The notes under the pieces: model-generated
Seen by the model: the letters and a program-made list of their open reading frames with translations, nothing else
The model's database searches: none
Told to the model about the DNA's origin: nothing
In this document: in pieces, positions 34,005 to 42,385 of the stretch
How positions within the stretch are numbered: position 1 is the stretch's first letter
Layout of the letters: each line of letters opens with the position of its first letter
Made by a program: the position numbers and the translations under genes
Origin: Christiangramia crocea
Lineage (GTDB): Bacteria > Bacteroidota > Bacteroidia > Flavobacteriales > Flavobacteriaceae
DNA: 64,000 bases
NCBI RefSeq assembly: GCF_022410465.1
Contig: NZ_JAJSON010000007.1
Span: 62,001 to 126,000, forward strand
Direction of reading: 5' to 3'

Positions 34005-36956
34005 TTATAAGTGTTCTTCTGTCTGGACGGCAATCTGCCTTATTATCTTATCTAGCTCATATGCTGAATTTAAAATATTCTGAAGTAATTCATCCACATT
34101 ATCGAGATCATTTTTATAATTCAAAAGCAGGTCTACCAGTCCCATAACCTTCGCTAAAGGTGCTCTAACTACGTGAGACTGTGTCCAGGCAATCTCTTTC
34201 AACCTTTTATTATGGTTCTCTATCTCAATAAGATGTTGTTTACGTTCCGTGATATCCTGCATGGAACCAATTATTCTTTTAGCGATATTATTTTCATCCG
34301 TAAGAAGGTAGCTTCTATCAAGTATATGTTTATAAGAACCATCCCTGCATTGAAAACGATATTCGGCAGTAAGGTTTTTTATTCTCCTTGTTTTCATTTT
34401 TCGGAAAATCTTTTTTACACTTTCATAATCATCAGGATGGATCTTATCGTCCCACCAGGCACCATTCCTGCCAATTTCTTCAGGCAGGAAACCAAGCATC
34501 TCTGAGGCAGCCTCATTTACTGTTACCTCATCCTTATCAATATCATAATCGGTAATAATATCACTTGTAGCTTTAGAGACGATGTCGTAACGTTGAAGAC
34601 TATCTGTAAGTTTTTTCTTCTGTTCTACAAATTCAGTAATGTCCCTGGAATTCATTATGATACCTCCCACAGCCTGCTCATTTTTTAAATTAGTAACAAT
34701 GGTTTCTATCCAGCGCCATTGGTCATTCGTATTTCTTATCCTGTAAGCAGGTAGTTGAATTCTTTTCTGGGTCTTTAATTTTGTCATATTTGCATCAACC
34801 ACTGCAATATCTTCTTTGTGGATATAATCTCTGAAATTGGTCCCTTTTAGATGATCTGGATCCAAACCAAAAACACATCGCGAAGCCGGACTATTGTATA
34901 TATAATTATGATTGCAATCTACTATAGAGATAAGATCTGATCCCTCCTGAACCAAGGCTTTAAACCTCTTTTCACTATTAACCAGTTTCTCTTCGGCCTT
35001 GACCATCGCTGTTATATCGTTGACCAGGGAGACCCTGGCCTTCACCCCGTCAAAGATCAAAGGATTGCTCTTCACTATAACATAGAGAAAATCACCATTT
35101 TTAGTTACATGTTTTACTTTTACCTTGAAGAAGTCGTCATGATTATCATTCACGACTTTTTTAATCCTTTTTTCCTGATTGGGAGCCCAAAGATCCTGTA
35201 CTTTCATATTCAAGAATTCTTCCTTCGTATATCCATACAAATCGATAGCAGCTTGATTAACACTTAGAAACTTAAGTTGCTCCCTATCTAAAACCCACAT
35301 TGGCAATGGATTTACATTAAAAAGGCTTCTGTACTTCTCTTCAGATAATTGTAATTGATTCTGTATTTTTTGTCGCTCAAGGATTTGAGTAGATAATTCA
35401 TGATAAGCATTTTTAAGAGGTGTGATATCTGTACCAAATACGTAAACAACATTTTCATCTTCGAAGAAGCGCGAAAAGCGCCATGAGATCCAGAGATAAT
35501 CCCCATCCTTTTTTTTGCACCTTATCTCAAACTTTGAATCAGGCACCGACAACTCGCTAATGGCCTGCAAGACTTTTTCCAGATCATTGGGATGAATGAA
35601 ATCCATAAAAGGCTGACTCAGTATTTCATTTTGCGTATAACCAAATTTATACTGGAAAGAAGGATTCATAGTTTTCACAAAACCATCCAGGCCTATAACC
35701 GCTATTAGATTCAATGAATAATGGAAAAAATCACTCAGCTGATCCTGACTTTTTTTACCTTCTATAACAGAAGCGATCTGGATGGATACTTCTTTGAGAT
35801 ACTCCGTTTCAATTTTCTTATCTTCTTCAATCGATCCAAGACATATAATTGAAACTATCCTGTTCCCAAACATTATAGGAAAACCAACTGCCGATTTTAA
35901 TGGTTCTTTACCATCAACTAGCATATTTTTAAGCAGGCCTGATTCCAGCTTAAGTACCTTAAGTATTTTAGACTCCCATACCAACCCGGGAAGGCCTTCG
36001 CCCATTTCATAAGTACAATAATCATCTTTATCTGAAAGATCCTGATCTGGTGGCCAAAATGCAGTTCTTATAAGATTATTCTTATCCATGCTTACTTTAT
36101 AGGCCTCTCCATAATCATATCCAAGTTCTTTGCATAATAGACCAAGGCTCTCTGCCATTGCCTCTTTAAGCGTAGAATAATCACCGAAGGACTTAATAAT
36201 ATTTAAAATAAGCTCCCGCTTTTTTTCCTGTTTATAATTAGAGGTGACATCCCTTGCAATACCAACCAGGCCGGATATCTTATCATCTTCATTTTTTAGC
36301 GGGACTTTAGTAAGGAGTACTCTTTCCTCATTTCCACTTGTGGTTATAACTACATCCGGTCTGTTAATAACAGGATTTCCGGTTCTCATTACCTCCTCAT
36401 TATCAGCAATAATTTCCTTTCCCTTTTCTTCTTCGAAATAGTCTAAAGGAGTTTGACCTCTATACAGGTTTCTCTTATTCTTTTTCAGAATATTTTCAGA
36501 GAACTTCTTATTAAAAAGGACTGATCTATGTTCTCTATCCTTTACAAAAATATAATCGGGGATATTATCTATAATGGCCCGAAGCATACGTCCCTCACGG
36601 GTTGCAAAATCTTCCGCTTCTGTTGATGGGGTGATGGAAATGGACAGCATGGAAAATTCGGCATTCTCATCCATTACCGGGGTAAACAAAATTCGATAAC
36701 CACCAATGCCGGAATTATTTAGAATATCACAAGTTTCAATGCAGCCCCCTATTGAACTTTGGAGCTTCTCCAGGATATCGGGTGATTGCTTATCATTGAA
36801 CAACTCAGGGAAATAAGTTCCTTTTTGAATTGAACTGCCAAGGAAATTTAAAAACAGGATTTCTGAACTTTTATTAAAGGCCAGCACTCTGAAATCCTTA
36901 TTCAGACTAATAAAAAACTGACCATTAAAATTAGAAGTTTCGGTCTTCCGGTTCAA
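34005..36956 (-). CDS. Multi-PAS/GAF sensor with HisKA-like end but no ATPase domain
   Basis: Soluble sensor of 983 aa: PAS-like domains at about 10-110 and 125-245, a GAF domain about 255-400, then four more PAS/PAC units to about 905. It ends with a helical pair that looks like a dimerisation/phosphoacceptor domain (His928 in TQSHVVRAPLAKVMGL), and stops about 55 residues later with no HATPase_c domain. I see no frameshift, and the receiver gene follows at once, so the short end looks natural; similar endings occur in other Bacteroidetes PAS proteins. The start is a TTG; an in-frame stop lies just upstream and no nearby in-frame ATG exists. Confidence 0.85.
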   Translation of the reverse strand: MNRKTETSNFNGQFFISLNKDFRVLAFNKSSEILFLNFLGSSIQKGTYFPELFNDKQSPDILEKLQSSIGGCIETCDILNNSGIGGYRILFTPVMDENAEFSMLSISITPSTEAEDFATREGRMLRAIIDNIPDYIFVKDREHRSVLFNKKFSENILKKNKRNLYRGQTPLDYFEEEKGKEIIADNEEVMRTGNPVINRPDVVITTSGNEERVLLTKVPLKNEDDKISGLVGIARDVTSNYKQEKKRELILNIIKSFGDYSTLKEAMAESLGLLCKELGYDYGEAYKVSMDKNNLIRTAFWPPDQDLSDKDDYCTYEMGEGLPGLVWESKILKVLKLESGLLKNMLVDGKEPLKSAVGFPIMFGNRIVSIICLGSIEEDKKIETEYLKEVSIQIASVIEGKKSQDQLSDFFHYSLNLIAVIGLDGFVKTMNPSFQYKFGYTQNEILSQPFMDFIHPNDLEKVLQAISELSVPDSKFEIRCKKKDGDYLWISWRFSRFFEDENVVYVFGTDITPLKNAYHELSTQILERQKIQNQLQLSEEKYRSLFNVNPLPMWVLDREQLKFLSVNQAAIDLYGYTKEEFLNMKVQDLWAPNQEKRIKKVVNDNHDDFFKVKVKHVTKNGDFLYVIVKSNPLIFDGVKARVSLVNDITAMVKAEEKLVNSEKRFKALVQEGSDLISIVDCNHNYIYNSPASRCVFGLDPDHLKGTNFRDYIHKEDIAVVDANMTKLKTQKRIQLPAYRIRNTNDQWRWIETIVTNLKNEQAVGGIIMNSRDITEFVEQKKKLTDSLQRYDIVSKATSDIITDYDIDKDEVTVNEAASEMLGFLPEEIGRNGAWWDDKIHPDDYESVKKIFRKMKTRRIKNLTAEYRFQCRDGSYKHILDRSYLLTDENNIAKRIIGSMQDITERKQHLIEIENHNKRLKEIAWTQSHVVRAPLAKVMGLVDLLLNYKNDLDNVDELLQNILNSAYELDKIIRQIAVQTEEHL

Positions 36957-37022
36957 GGTGTAAAGCTTAGGTTAAGTGATTGGGCTGGGAGTTAAAATAC
37001 AAAAAATTTATTTACCCCTTAT

Positions 37023-38378
37023 TTAAAAGATGGTTTTGCTGAAGTTGATCCCGAATCCAAAATTGGAATCCTGATGGGAATTAATATCAGCACCGAATTG
37101 AGCCTTTAGGTTATACTCAGAATCGATTAATTGCAGTTCCAGGAGGCTTGATAATATTTCTTTTTTCTGAGGGAAATAGGAACCTTTCACACCATAATTC
37201 TGCCTATAGCTTAATAAAAGACGGTATGGGAATTCATCCAATACTTTTCCTTTTAGACCTATATGATGAACCGCAACTATATTGGTTCCAATTCTGAAGC
37301 GATTGTCATTCAACAAAATAAAAGGCACTCCTATTACCTGATTTTTATAGGTCCAACCCGAGCGATACAGGTTATTATTGAAATAATTATCGGCACCATC
37401 TATCGCCGAACTCATCCTGTCCCGGCTCTGGTTCTTGGTATAATAGAATTCATACATAAATGCCTTTAGCCATGGGGATCCCCAAAACTCATCACGGTTA
37501 TCTTCCACATATATAGCATATCGCCCATCGGGAAAATTACCCATTTTCATCCCGGAAGCATCTTCGAAAATGTGATTATATAAAAACTGGAAATCCAAAT
37601 CTTTTATTTTGGTGTTCAATCTTATTTCATAAGAGCCTATTTGATTCCCCAGAGCATTAACCTCTTCTCCTCCCACGGGATCTCCAGAAGTACCGGTAAA
37701 CACTTTAATATAATCTTCAAATGAGTTTGGTAGTTTTCCATAATCTGGCGAAATACCCGCCCATTGTACGAAATGCTGTACTCCAAGTGCAATCTGTAAA
37801 TCCCGTTGATTTTTAAATACAAAATGAAAACTTTTATGGTGTAAACGTGAATCCCTAACATACCTGTCATCATTAAGCAGATATTCCTCAAGTCCAGCCA
37901 TAAAACCGATTCCATGGTTTTCTCGCAAAAAAATGGGAGTTGTTGTAAAAATCCTTATCCCAGGGATAGAGGGCGAATTTAAAGACCATAGAATATTTTC
38001 GTTACTCGCACTAAGCCCCTGGAATAAATCTTCTTTATGTTTTTTACCTAGAACTACACCAATTTTTCTTGATTTGTATTCAAAATAAACTTCATCCAGT
38101 CTAACTCCGTTCTCAAAACCATCTTTATATAAAGCTCCAACCCCCAACCTAAAATAAGTGGAATCACTTATCTGAATATTTCCCGTACCGGATAAAAGCG
38201 TGGATATGTGAGTTTTTTCATCAAGTCTACCTCTATTATTTGTATGTAGCCAAAACGGTGATGTTTCTCCAGAGTATAACTGTCCGATTCCTTCTAAATC
38301 AACTCCATAATCAATATTCTGAGCTGAAAGCTCAAATACCAGGAAACAAAAAAAGATTGCTAAGGAGTATTTTCTCAT
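37023..38378 (-). CDS. Wzi-like capsule assembly outer-membrane protein
   Basis: Secreted beta-rich protein of 451 aa with a Sec signal peptide ending near LVFELSAQN. The sequence alternates polar and aromatic residues as in an outer-membrane barrel and ends in Phe (FSKTIF), the usual barrel C-terminus. Overall pattern (YSGETSPFWLHTNNRGR near the N-terminus) fits the Bacteroidetes Wzi capsule-assembly family, which anchors capsular polysaccharide at the cell surface. It stands divergent to the PHP phosphatase gene at the border of the polysaccharide locus. Confidence 0.8.
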   Translation of the reverse strand: MRKYSLAIFFCFLVFELSAQNIDYGVDLEGIGQLYSGETSPFWLHTNNRGRLDEKTHISTLLSGTGNIQISDSTYFRLGVGALYKDGFENGVRLDEVYFEYKSRKIGVVLGKKHKEDLFQGLSASNENILWSLNSPSIPGIRIFTTTPIFLRENHGIGFMAGLEEYLLNDDRYVRDSRLHHKSFHFVFKNQRDLQIALGVQHFVQWAGISPDYGKLPNSFEDYIKVFTGTSGDPVGGEEVNALGNQIGSYEIRLNTKIKDLDFQFLYNHIFEDASGMKMGNFPDGRYAIYVEDNRDEFWGSPWLKAFMYEFYYTKNQSRDRMSSAIDGADNYFNNNLYRSGWTYKNQVIGVPFILLNDNRFRIGTNIVAVHHIGLKGKVLDEFPYRLLLSYRQNYGVKGSYFPQKKEILSSLLELQLIDSEYNLKAQFGADINSHQDSNFGFGINFSKTIF

Positions 38379-38429
38379 GTAACCGATCTAGGAACGATGC
38401 AAATATTACTAATAAGAATTTAAATTATG

Positions 38430-38437
38430 TAATTTTG
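38430..38437 (+). promoter_or_regulatory. Candidate -7 box of the PHP phosphatase gene
   Basis: TAATTTTG fits the Bacteroidetes TAnnTTTG consensus exactly and ends 18 bp before the ATG at 38456. A matching -33 TTTG is not visible. Confidence 0.35.
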
Positions 38438-38455
38438 GAGTGAAAAATAGAATTA

Positions 38456-39196
38456 ATGTTTTCGATATTTAAAAAAAGAGCATTCTTAGTAAATCTACTG
38501 GAAGGTATAACAGATTTTCATAACCATATATTGCCAGGTATCGATGATGGTGCACAAACCCTAGATGAATCCTTAGAATTAATCAAAGCTTTCGAAAATA
38601 TAGGAATTACAAAATTCGTGGCCACACCTCACGTAATAGGAGAGTATTACCCAAACACTCCTCAAACAATTCAATCAGCACATAAAAAGGTTCAGGATAA
38701 AGTGAAACCGAATATTAAAATCAGAGCGGCTGCAGAATATATAATGGATCAGCATTTTCTTGAAATCATCGATAACCAAGATATTCTTACGGTCTCAGAT
38801 AAAAATGTACTTGTGGAGATGTCCTATTTTCAGCCGCCTATAAATTTAAATGAAATATTGTTCAAACTCCAAAACAACTCCTTCCTACCTATTTTAGCTC
38901 ATCCTGAAAGATATGGCTATTTGCATTCTAAATCACTGGAGAAATATAAGGACTTGAAATCAAGAGGCTGTAAATTCCAATTAAATATGCTATCTCTATC
39001 CGGACATTATGGTGAATCTATTCAGAAAACTTCATTTAAATTACTGGAAGAAGATTTACTGGATTTTATTTGCAGTGATGTACATCGAATAGACCATATT
39101 GATAAAATTAAAAAGATCAAAATACCTAAAAAATATCATGATAAGGTGAAAATATTAATAGATAACAATAAGCTTCTATTCTCAACTGAGAATTAG
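38456..39196 (+). CDS. PHP-type tyrosine-protein phosphatase (CpsB/YwqE-like)
   Basis: Metal-dependent phosphatase of the PHP fold, 246 aa. Metal-binding motifs are DFHNHILPGIDDGA near residue 20, ATPHV, LAHPERYGY and the final CSDVHR. This family (CpsB/Wzb, YwqE) removes phosphate from the tyrosine tail of capsule kinases. It faces the Wzc gene tail to tail with only 5 bp between stops, and Wzc carries a Tyr-rich tail, so Wzc is the expected substrate. It is transcribed opposite to the rest of the locus and thus has its own promoter. Confidence 0.9.
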   Translation: MFSIFKKRAFLVNLLEGITDFHNHILPGIDDGAQTLDESLELIKAFENIGITKFVATPHVIGEYYPNTPQTIQSAHKKVQDKVKPNIKIRAAAEYIMDQHFLEIIDNQDILTVSDKNVLVEMSYFQPPINLNEILFKLQNNSFLPILAHPERYGYLHSKSLEKYKDLKSRGCKFQLNMLSLSGHYGESIQKTSFKLLEEDLLDFICSDVHRIDHIDKIKKIKIPKKYHDKVKILIDNNKLLFSTEN

Positions 39197-39201
39197 AAAG
39201 G

Positions 39202-41604
39202 TTAACTAAAAAGCCTCCTTTTTAATCTTTTCCATCTACTCTCCTTATCTACTCCATATCCATAGCCATAGCCATAAGAGTAACCATACTGGGCACCATA
39301 AGAGAATTTAGAATAATCCACATCATTTAGTATTACAGCCACGCCTTTGAGTTTACCCTGCTTTTTAAGATCTTTTGGAAATTCAAGAAGATTCTTTTCT
39401 GTGAAATCGGCCCTTGTAACATACAGAGTATAATCGGCTAACTGACTAATTAACAAAGTATCAGTAACTATCATGGTTGGTGCTGTATCAACAATAATAT
39501 AATCATATTCCTTCTTTGCACCATCTAAAAGTATTTCCATTCTGTCGTTCATAAGAAGTTCGGCAGGATTTGGAGGTATGGGCCCTGAAAGTATCACATC
39601 CACAGTAATACCATCATCATTGGTTTTTGAAATAATGTCACTTGGAGTTACCTCATAATCATATAAATAATCAGAAAGCCCCTTTTCCTGTGCACCTTCT
39701 GTATTTGCTGTATAGCGATGCAGTTTAGGATTTCGAATATCTCCCCCTATCAACAAAACTTTTTTATTTGTACTGGCCAGCGTACGGGATAAGTTATAGG
39801 AGATAAAGGTTTTGCCTTCTCCCTTAATTGTTGAAGTCACAAAAATAACGTCGCCTATATTTTTATCTTTATTCTGAATCAGATAAGCCAGATTGGTTCT
39901 TAAAATCCGAAAAGATTCGGCAAGTGGTGATCTGTCATTAACATGAATAATATCCTGTTGCTCTGCACCTATTCTTGGAATTTCTCCAATGAAAGGAACA
40001 ACCTTCATCAAGGAAGCCAAGTCACCCTTGTGATGAACTTTAGTGTCTAAAAAGTTTTTAACAAATATTATCAATATAGGAAGAATTATCCCAACTATAA
40101 ATCCTGCCAGTAATATAAGCCATGGTTTGGGATCTACTGGGTCATTATGTGTAAAGGCCGAGTCTATTACTCTCGCAACGGAAGCAGTGGCAGCAAAAGA
40201 AATAGCTGCTTCCTCCCTTCTTTGCAGCAGAAATAAATAAAGCTGTTCTTTTATTTGCTGCTGCCGTTCAATACTTCGCATTCCCTTTTCCAGTCCGGGA
40301 AAATTACTGAACCGGCTTTGGGCAATATTCTCCCTTTGATTCAACTCTTTTAATTTAACATTAATTGAGCGACGGGTACTTTGGATACTCTCGAATAGAT
40401 TATCTTTTAAACTATCAAGTTGTTCCGTAAGATTTTCTACTACAGGATTTTGGGAGGTAGAGCCCTTAAGATACATATTGCGTTCCATCACAATACTGTT
40501 ATAGGAATTGATAAATCCTGAAACTCCGGCATCCTCTATTCCTACTTCAGGAAGAAAATCATAATCAGCCTGTTCCTTCAAAAGGTCTTCAATTGAATTA
40601 ATAAGTTCTAATTGAGTTTCAAGCTCAAAAATTTGTTGTTCAGCTGTGGTAAATTTACTATGAAACTCAGAAGCACCGGATTCGACGCTCATCAAACGAT
40701 TCTCCCTTTTGAATTCGGCAATACCAATTTCTACAGAATCAAGTTCCATGGTGATCATTTCCAGTCTATCCTGAATAAACGTTGTTGTATTTTCTGCAAC
40801 TTCCTGCTTATCTGCAACCCCCTCCTCGTTAAACCTATGCATTAATTTATTAAGGAAATCCTCAGATTTTTTACTCGACTGATTGACCATACTTAAAGCA
40901 AGAATATCTTTTGCCTGCCCTTTGGTTGCTATCATAAGGCTTTGAATGAAATCATTCGCTACCTGTCTAACCGAATTTAATTTTATATTAACAGTACTGG
41001 TACGTTTAAAACTTCCTTCTTCTCCGCCTGATCGCGGTAAAATTGTAAACCTAAGTTCATTTAAATTAATAATCTCACCTATCTCATGTATCTCAGAATA
41101 ATTCAAATCCTCTTCTTCCAGCTTAAACGAAGTATCCGATACCGGGGTTACAAAAAAATTCCCATTGACATTATTAACAATAGAATCGGCTGTAATAAAT
41201 TCAATAAGAATAGGGCTGGATTTATAAGCCTCCACTGTTATTACATTACCTTCTATATAATAAGACACATTCAGGTCTAACTCATCGACCACACTTTCAA
41301 CTAACTGCTTCGATTTTAATTTTTCAATATGATTCTGGATACCATCACTTTCCAAAGATAAAATTGCAGCCCCTCCCGATGGAAGTGCACTCATTGCATT
41401 CTTTTCCTGTTCATTTACAATTATCATTGTGGCTTCAGTCCTATACTTCGGGATAGTATACCTGTTATATAGGAACGCCAAAAAGCCACCAAGAAAGAAA
41501 CCTAGAAAAAGCCATTTCCAGTGAATGAGATATTTATAGATCTCAGCTTTAAGATCAAAATTGGATTCATTTTTCTCCTCAGAAAAATCTGTAATCTCTT
41601 CCAT
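39202..41604 (-). CDS. wzc: Wzc-like polysaccharide co-polymerase / BY-kinase
   Basis: Inner-membrane chain-length regulator fused to a bacterial tyrosine kinase, 800 aa. A Wzz domain with TM helices near residues 30-50 and about 505-525 encloses a periplasmic coiled-coil region; the cytoplasmic kinase (about 590-770) has Walker A STIKGEGKTF and the Walker B-type IIVDTAPTMIVTD. The tail holds eight Tyr residues in about 20 (YGYSYGYGYGYG and neighbours), the autophosphorylation cluster. It forms an export complex with Wza, encoded 3 bp upstream, and is countered by the PHP phosphatase. Confidence 0.95.
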   Translation of the reverse strand: MEEITDFSEEKNESNFDLKAEIYKYLIHWKWLFLGFFLGGFLAFLYNRYTIPKYRTEATMIIVNEQEKNAMSALPSGGAAILSLESDGIQNHIEKLKSKQLVESVVDELDLNVSYYIEGNVITVEAYKSSPILIEFITADSIVNNVNGNFFVTPVSDTSFKLEEEDLNYSEIHEIGEIINLNELRFTILPRSGGEEGSFKRTSTVNIKLNSVRQVANDFIQSLMIATKGQAKDILALSMVNQSSKKSEDFLNKLMHRFNEEGVADKQEVAENTTTFIQDRLEMITMELDSVEIGIAEFKRENRLMSVESGASEFHSKFTTAEQQIFELETQLELINSIEDLLKEQADYDFLPEVGIEDAGVSGFINSYNSIVMERNMYLKGSTSQNPVVENLTEQLDSLKDNLFESIQSTRRSINVKLKELNQRENIAQSRFSNFPGLEKGMRSIERQQQIKEQLYLFLLQRREEAAISFAATASVARVIDSAFTHNDPVDPKPWLILLAGFIVGIILPILIIFVKNFLDTKVHHKGDLASLMKVVPFIGEIPRIGAEQQDIIHVNDRSPLAESFRILRTNLAYLIQNKDKNIGDVIFVTSTIKGEGKTFISYNLSRTLASTNKKVLLIGGDIRNPKLHRYTANTEGAQEKGLSDYLYDYEVTPSDIISKTNDDGITVDVILSGPIPPNPAELLMNDRMEILLDGAKKEYDYIIVDTAPTMIVTDTLLISQLADYTLYVTRADFTEKNLLEFPKDLKKQGKLKGVAVILNDVDYSKFSYGAQYGYSYGYGYGYGVDKESRWKRLKRRLFS

Positions 41605-41607
41605 ATT

Positions 41608-42375
41608 TTAGAGGCCGTTTATAAGTAAATATAGACTAATAATAGTAGTTCCCACTGAGATGATACCCTGATAACTTGTAAAGAAACCAGCAGATTTTAC
41701 AGTCCGGTAAGTAGGTTCCACATATACAATATCATTTTGTTTTAAATAGTAAAAAGGACTGTTAAACAAATCAGTTTCGGTCATATCAATTCGACCAATT
41801 TTTTTTATACCATTTTCCTCTCTTATTATCAAAATATTCTCTCTTTTACCATCATATGAAATATCACCTACTTCAGCTATAAGTTCGGGCATCGTAATTC
41901 TACCATCATCAATCTTTACCCTTGTTGCACCTGCCTCACCCAAGACGGTAACTGAAAAATTCATTATCCTAACATTTACAATAGGATCTTTTACATATGC
42001 TTTAATGGCTTTCTCTATCTTATCCTCGACTTGAGATCTCGTTAAATCACTAACTTTTGTTTTACCTAAAACCGGAAATTTTATGTTTCCTTCAGGATTA
42101 ACAATGTATCCTGTCATTGATTGATTTTGCCCACCACCTCCTCCACCTTGAAGATTCTGACCAGGCATTTGAAAAGGTTCAACAATTTCTTTGTTTAAAG
42201 ATGAAGAGGAGACAGTAATATGAAGGATGTCATTAACTTGGATTACAGGCTCGTAATCCAAAATATTTTCCATGCCTTCGAGACTTTCTGCATCATTGAA
42301 ATAAACAATTTGATCTTTCGTGGCACACCCAATGATCATAAAGGTGCTCAAAAGCAGCATTATTATTTTCCTCAT
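41608..42375 (-). CDS. wza: Wza-like polysaccharide export lipoprotein
   Basis: Outer-membrane polysaccharide exporter, 255 aa, shorter than E. coli Wza but usual for Bacteroidetes. The signal peptide has a lipobox-like IIGC. Poly_export domain begins around VNDILHITVSSS, followed by a Gly-rich/Gln loop and a SLBB domain (VTVLGEAGATRVKID). A C-terminal hydrophobic segment (about 225-253) may span the membrane. It lies between the PglF-like dehydratase and wzc in one operon. Confidence 0.92.
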   Translation of the reverse strand: MRKIIMLLLSTFMIIGCATKDQIVYFNDAESLEGMENILDYEPVIQVNDILHITVSSSSLNKEIVEPFQMPGQNLQGGGGGGQNQSMTGYIVNPEGNIKFPVLGKTKVSDLTRSQVEDKIEKAIKAYVKDPIVNVRIMNFSVTVLGEAGATRVKIDDGRITMPELIAEVGDISYDGKRENILIIREENGIKKIGRIDMTETDLFNSPFYYLKQNDIVYVEPTYRTVKSAGFFTSYQGIISVGTTIISLYLLINGL

Positions 42376-42385
42376 AGATTTTAGC

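Noticed and set aside
39240-39290. Tandem CCATAG-like hexamers on the plus strand
   Set aside because: They are the codons of the Tyr-Gly-rich Wzc tail, not an independent repeat.
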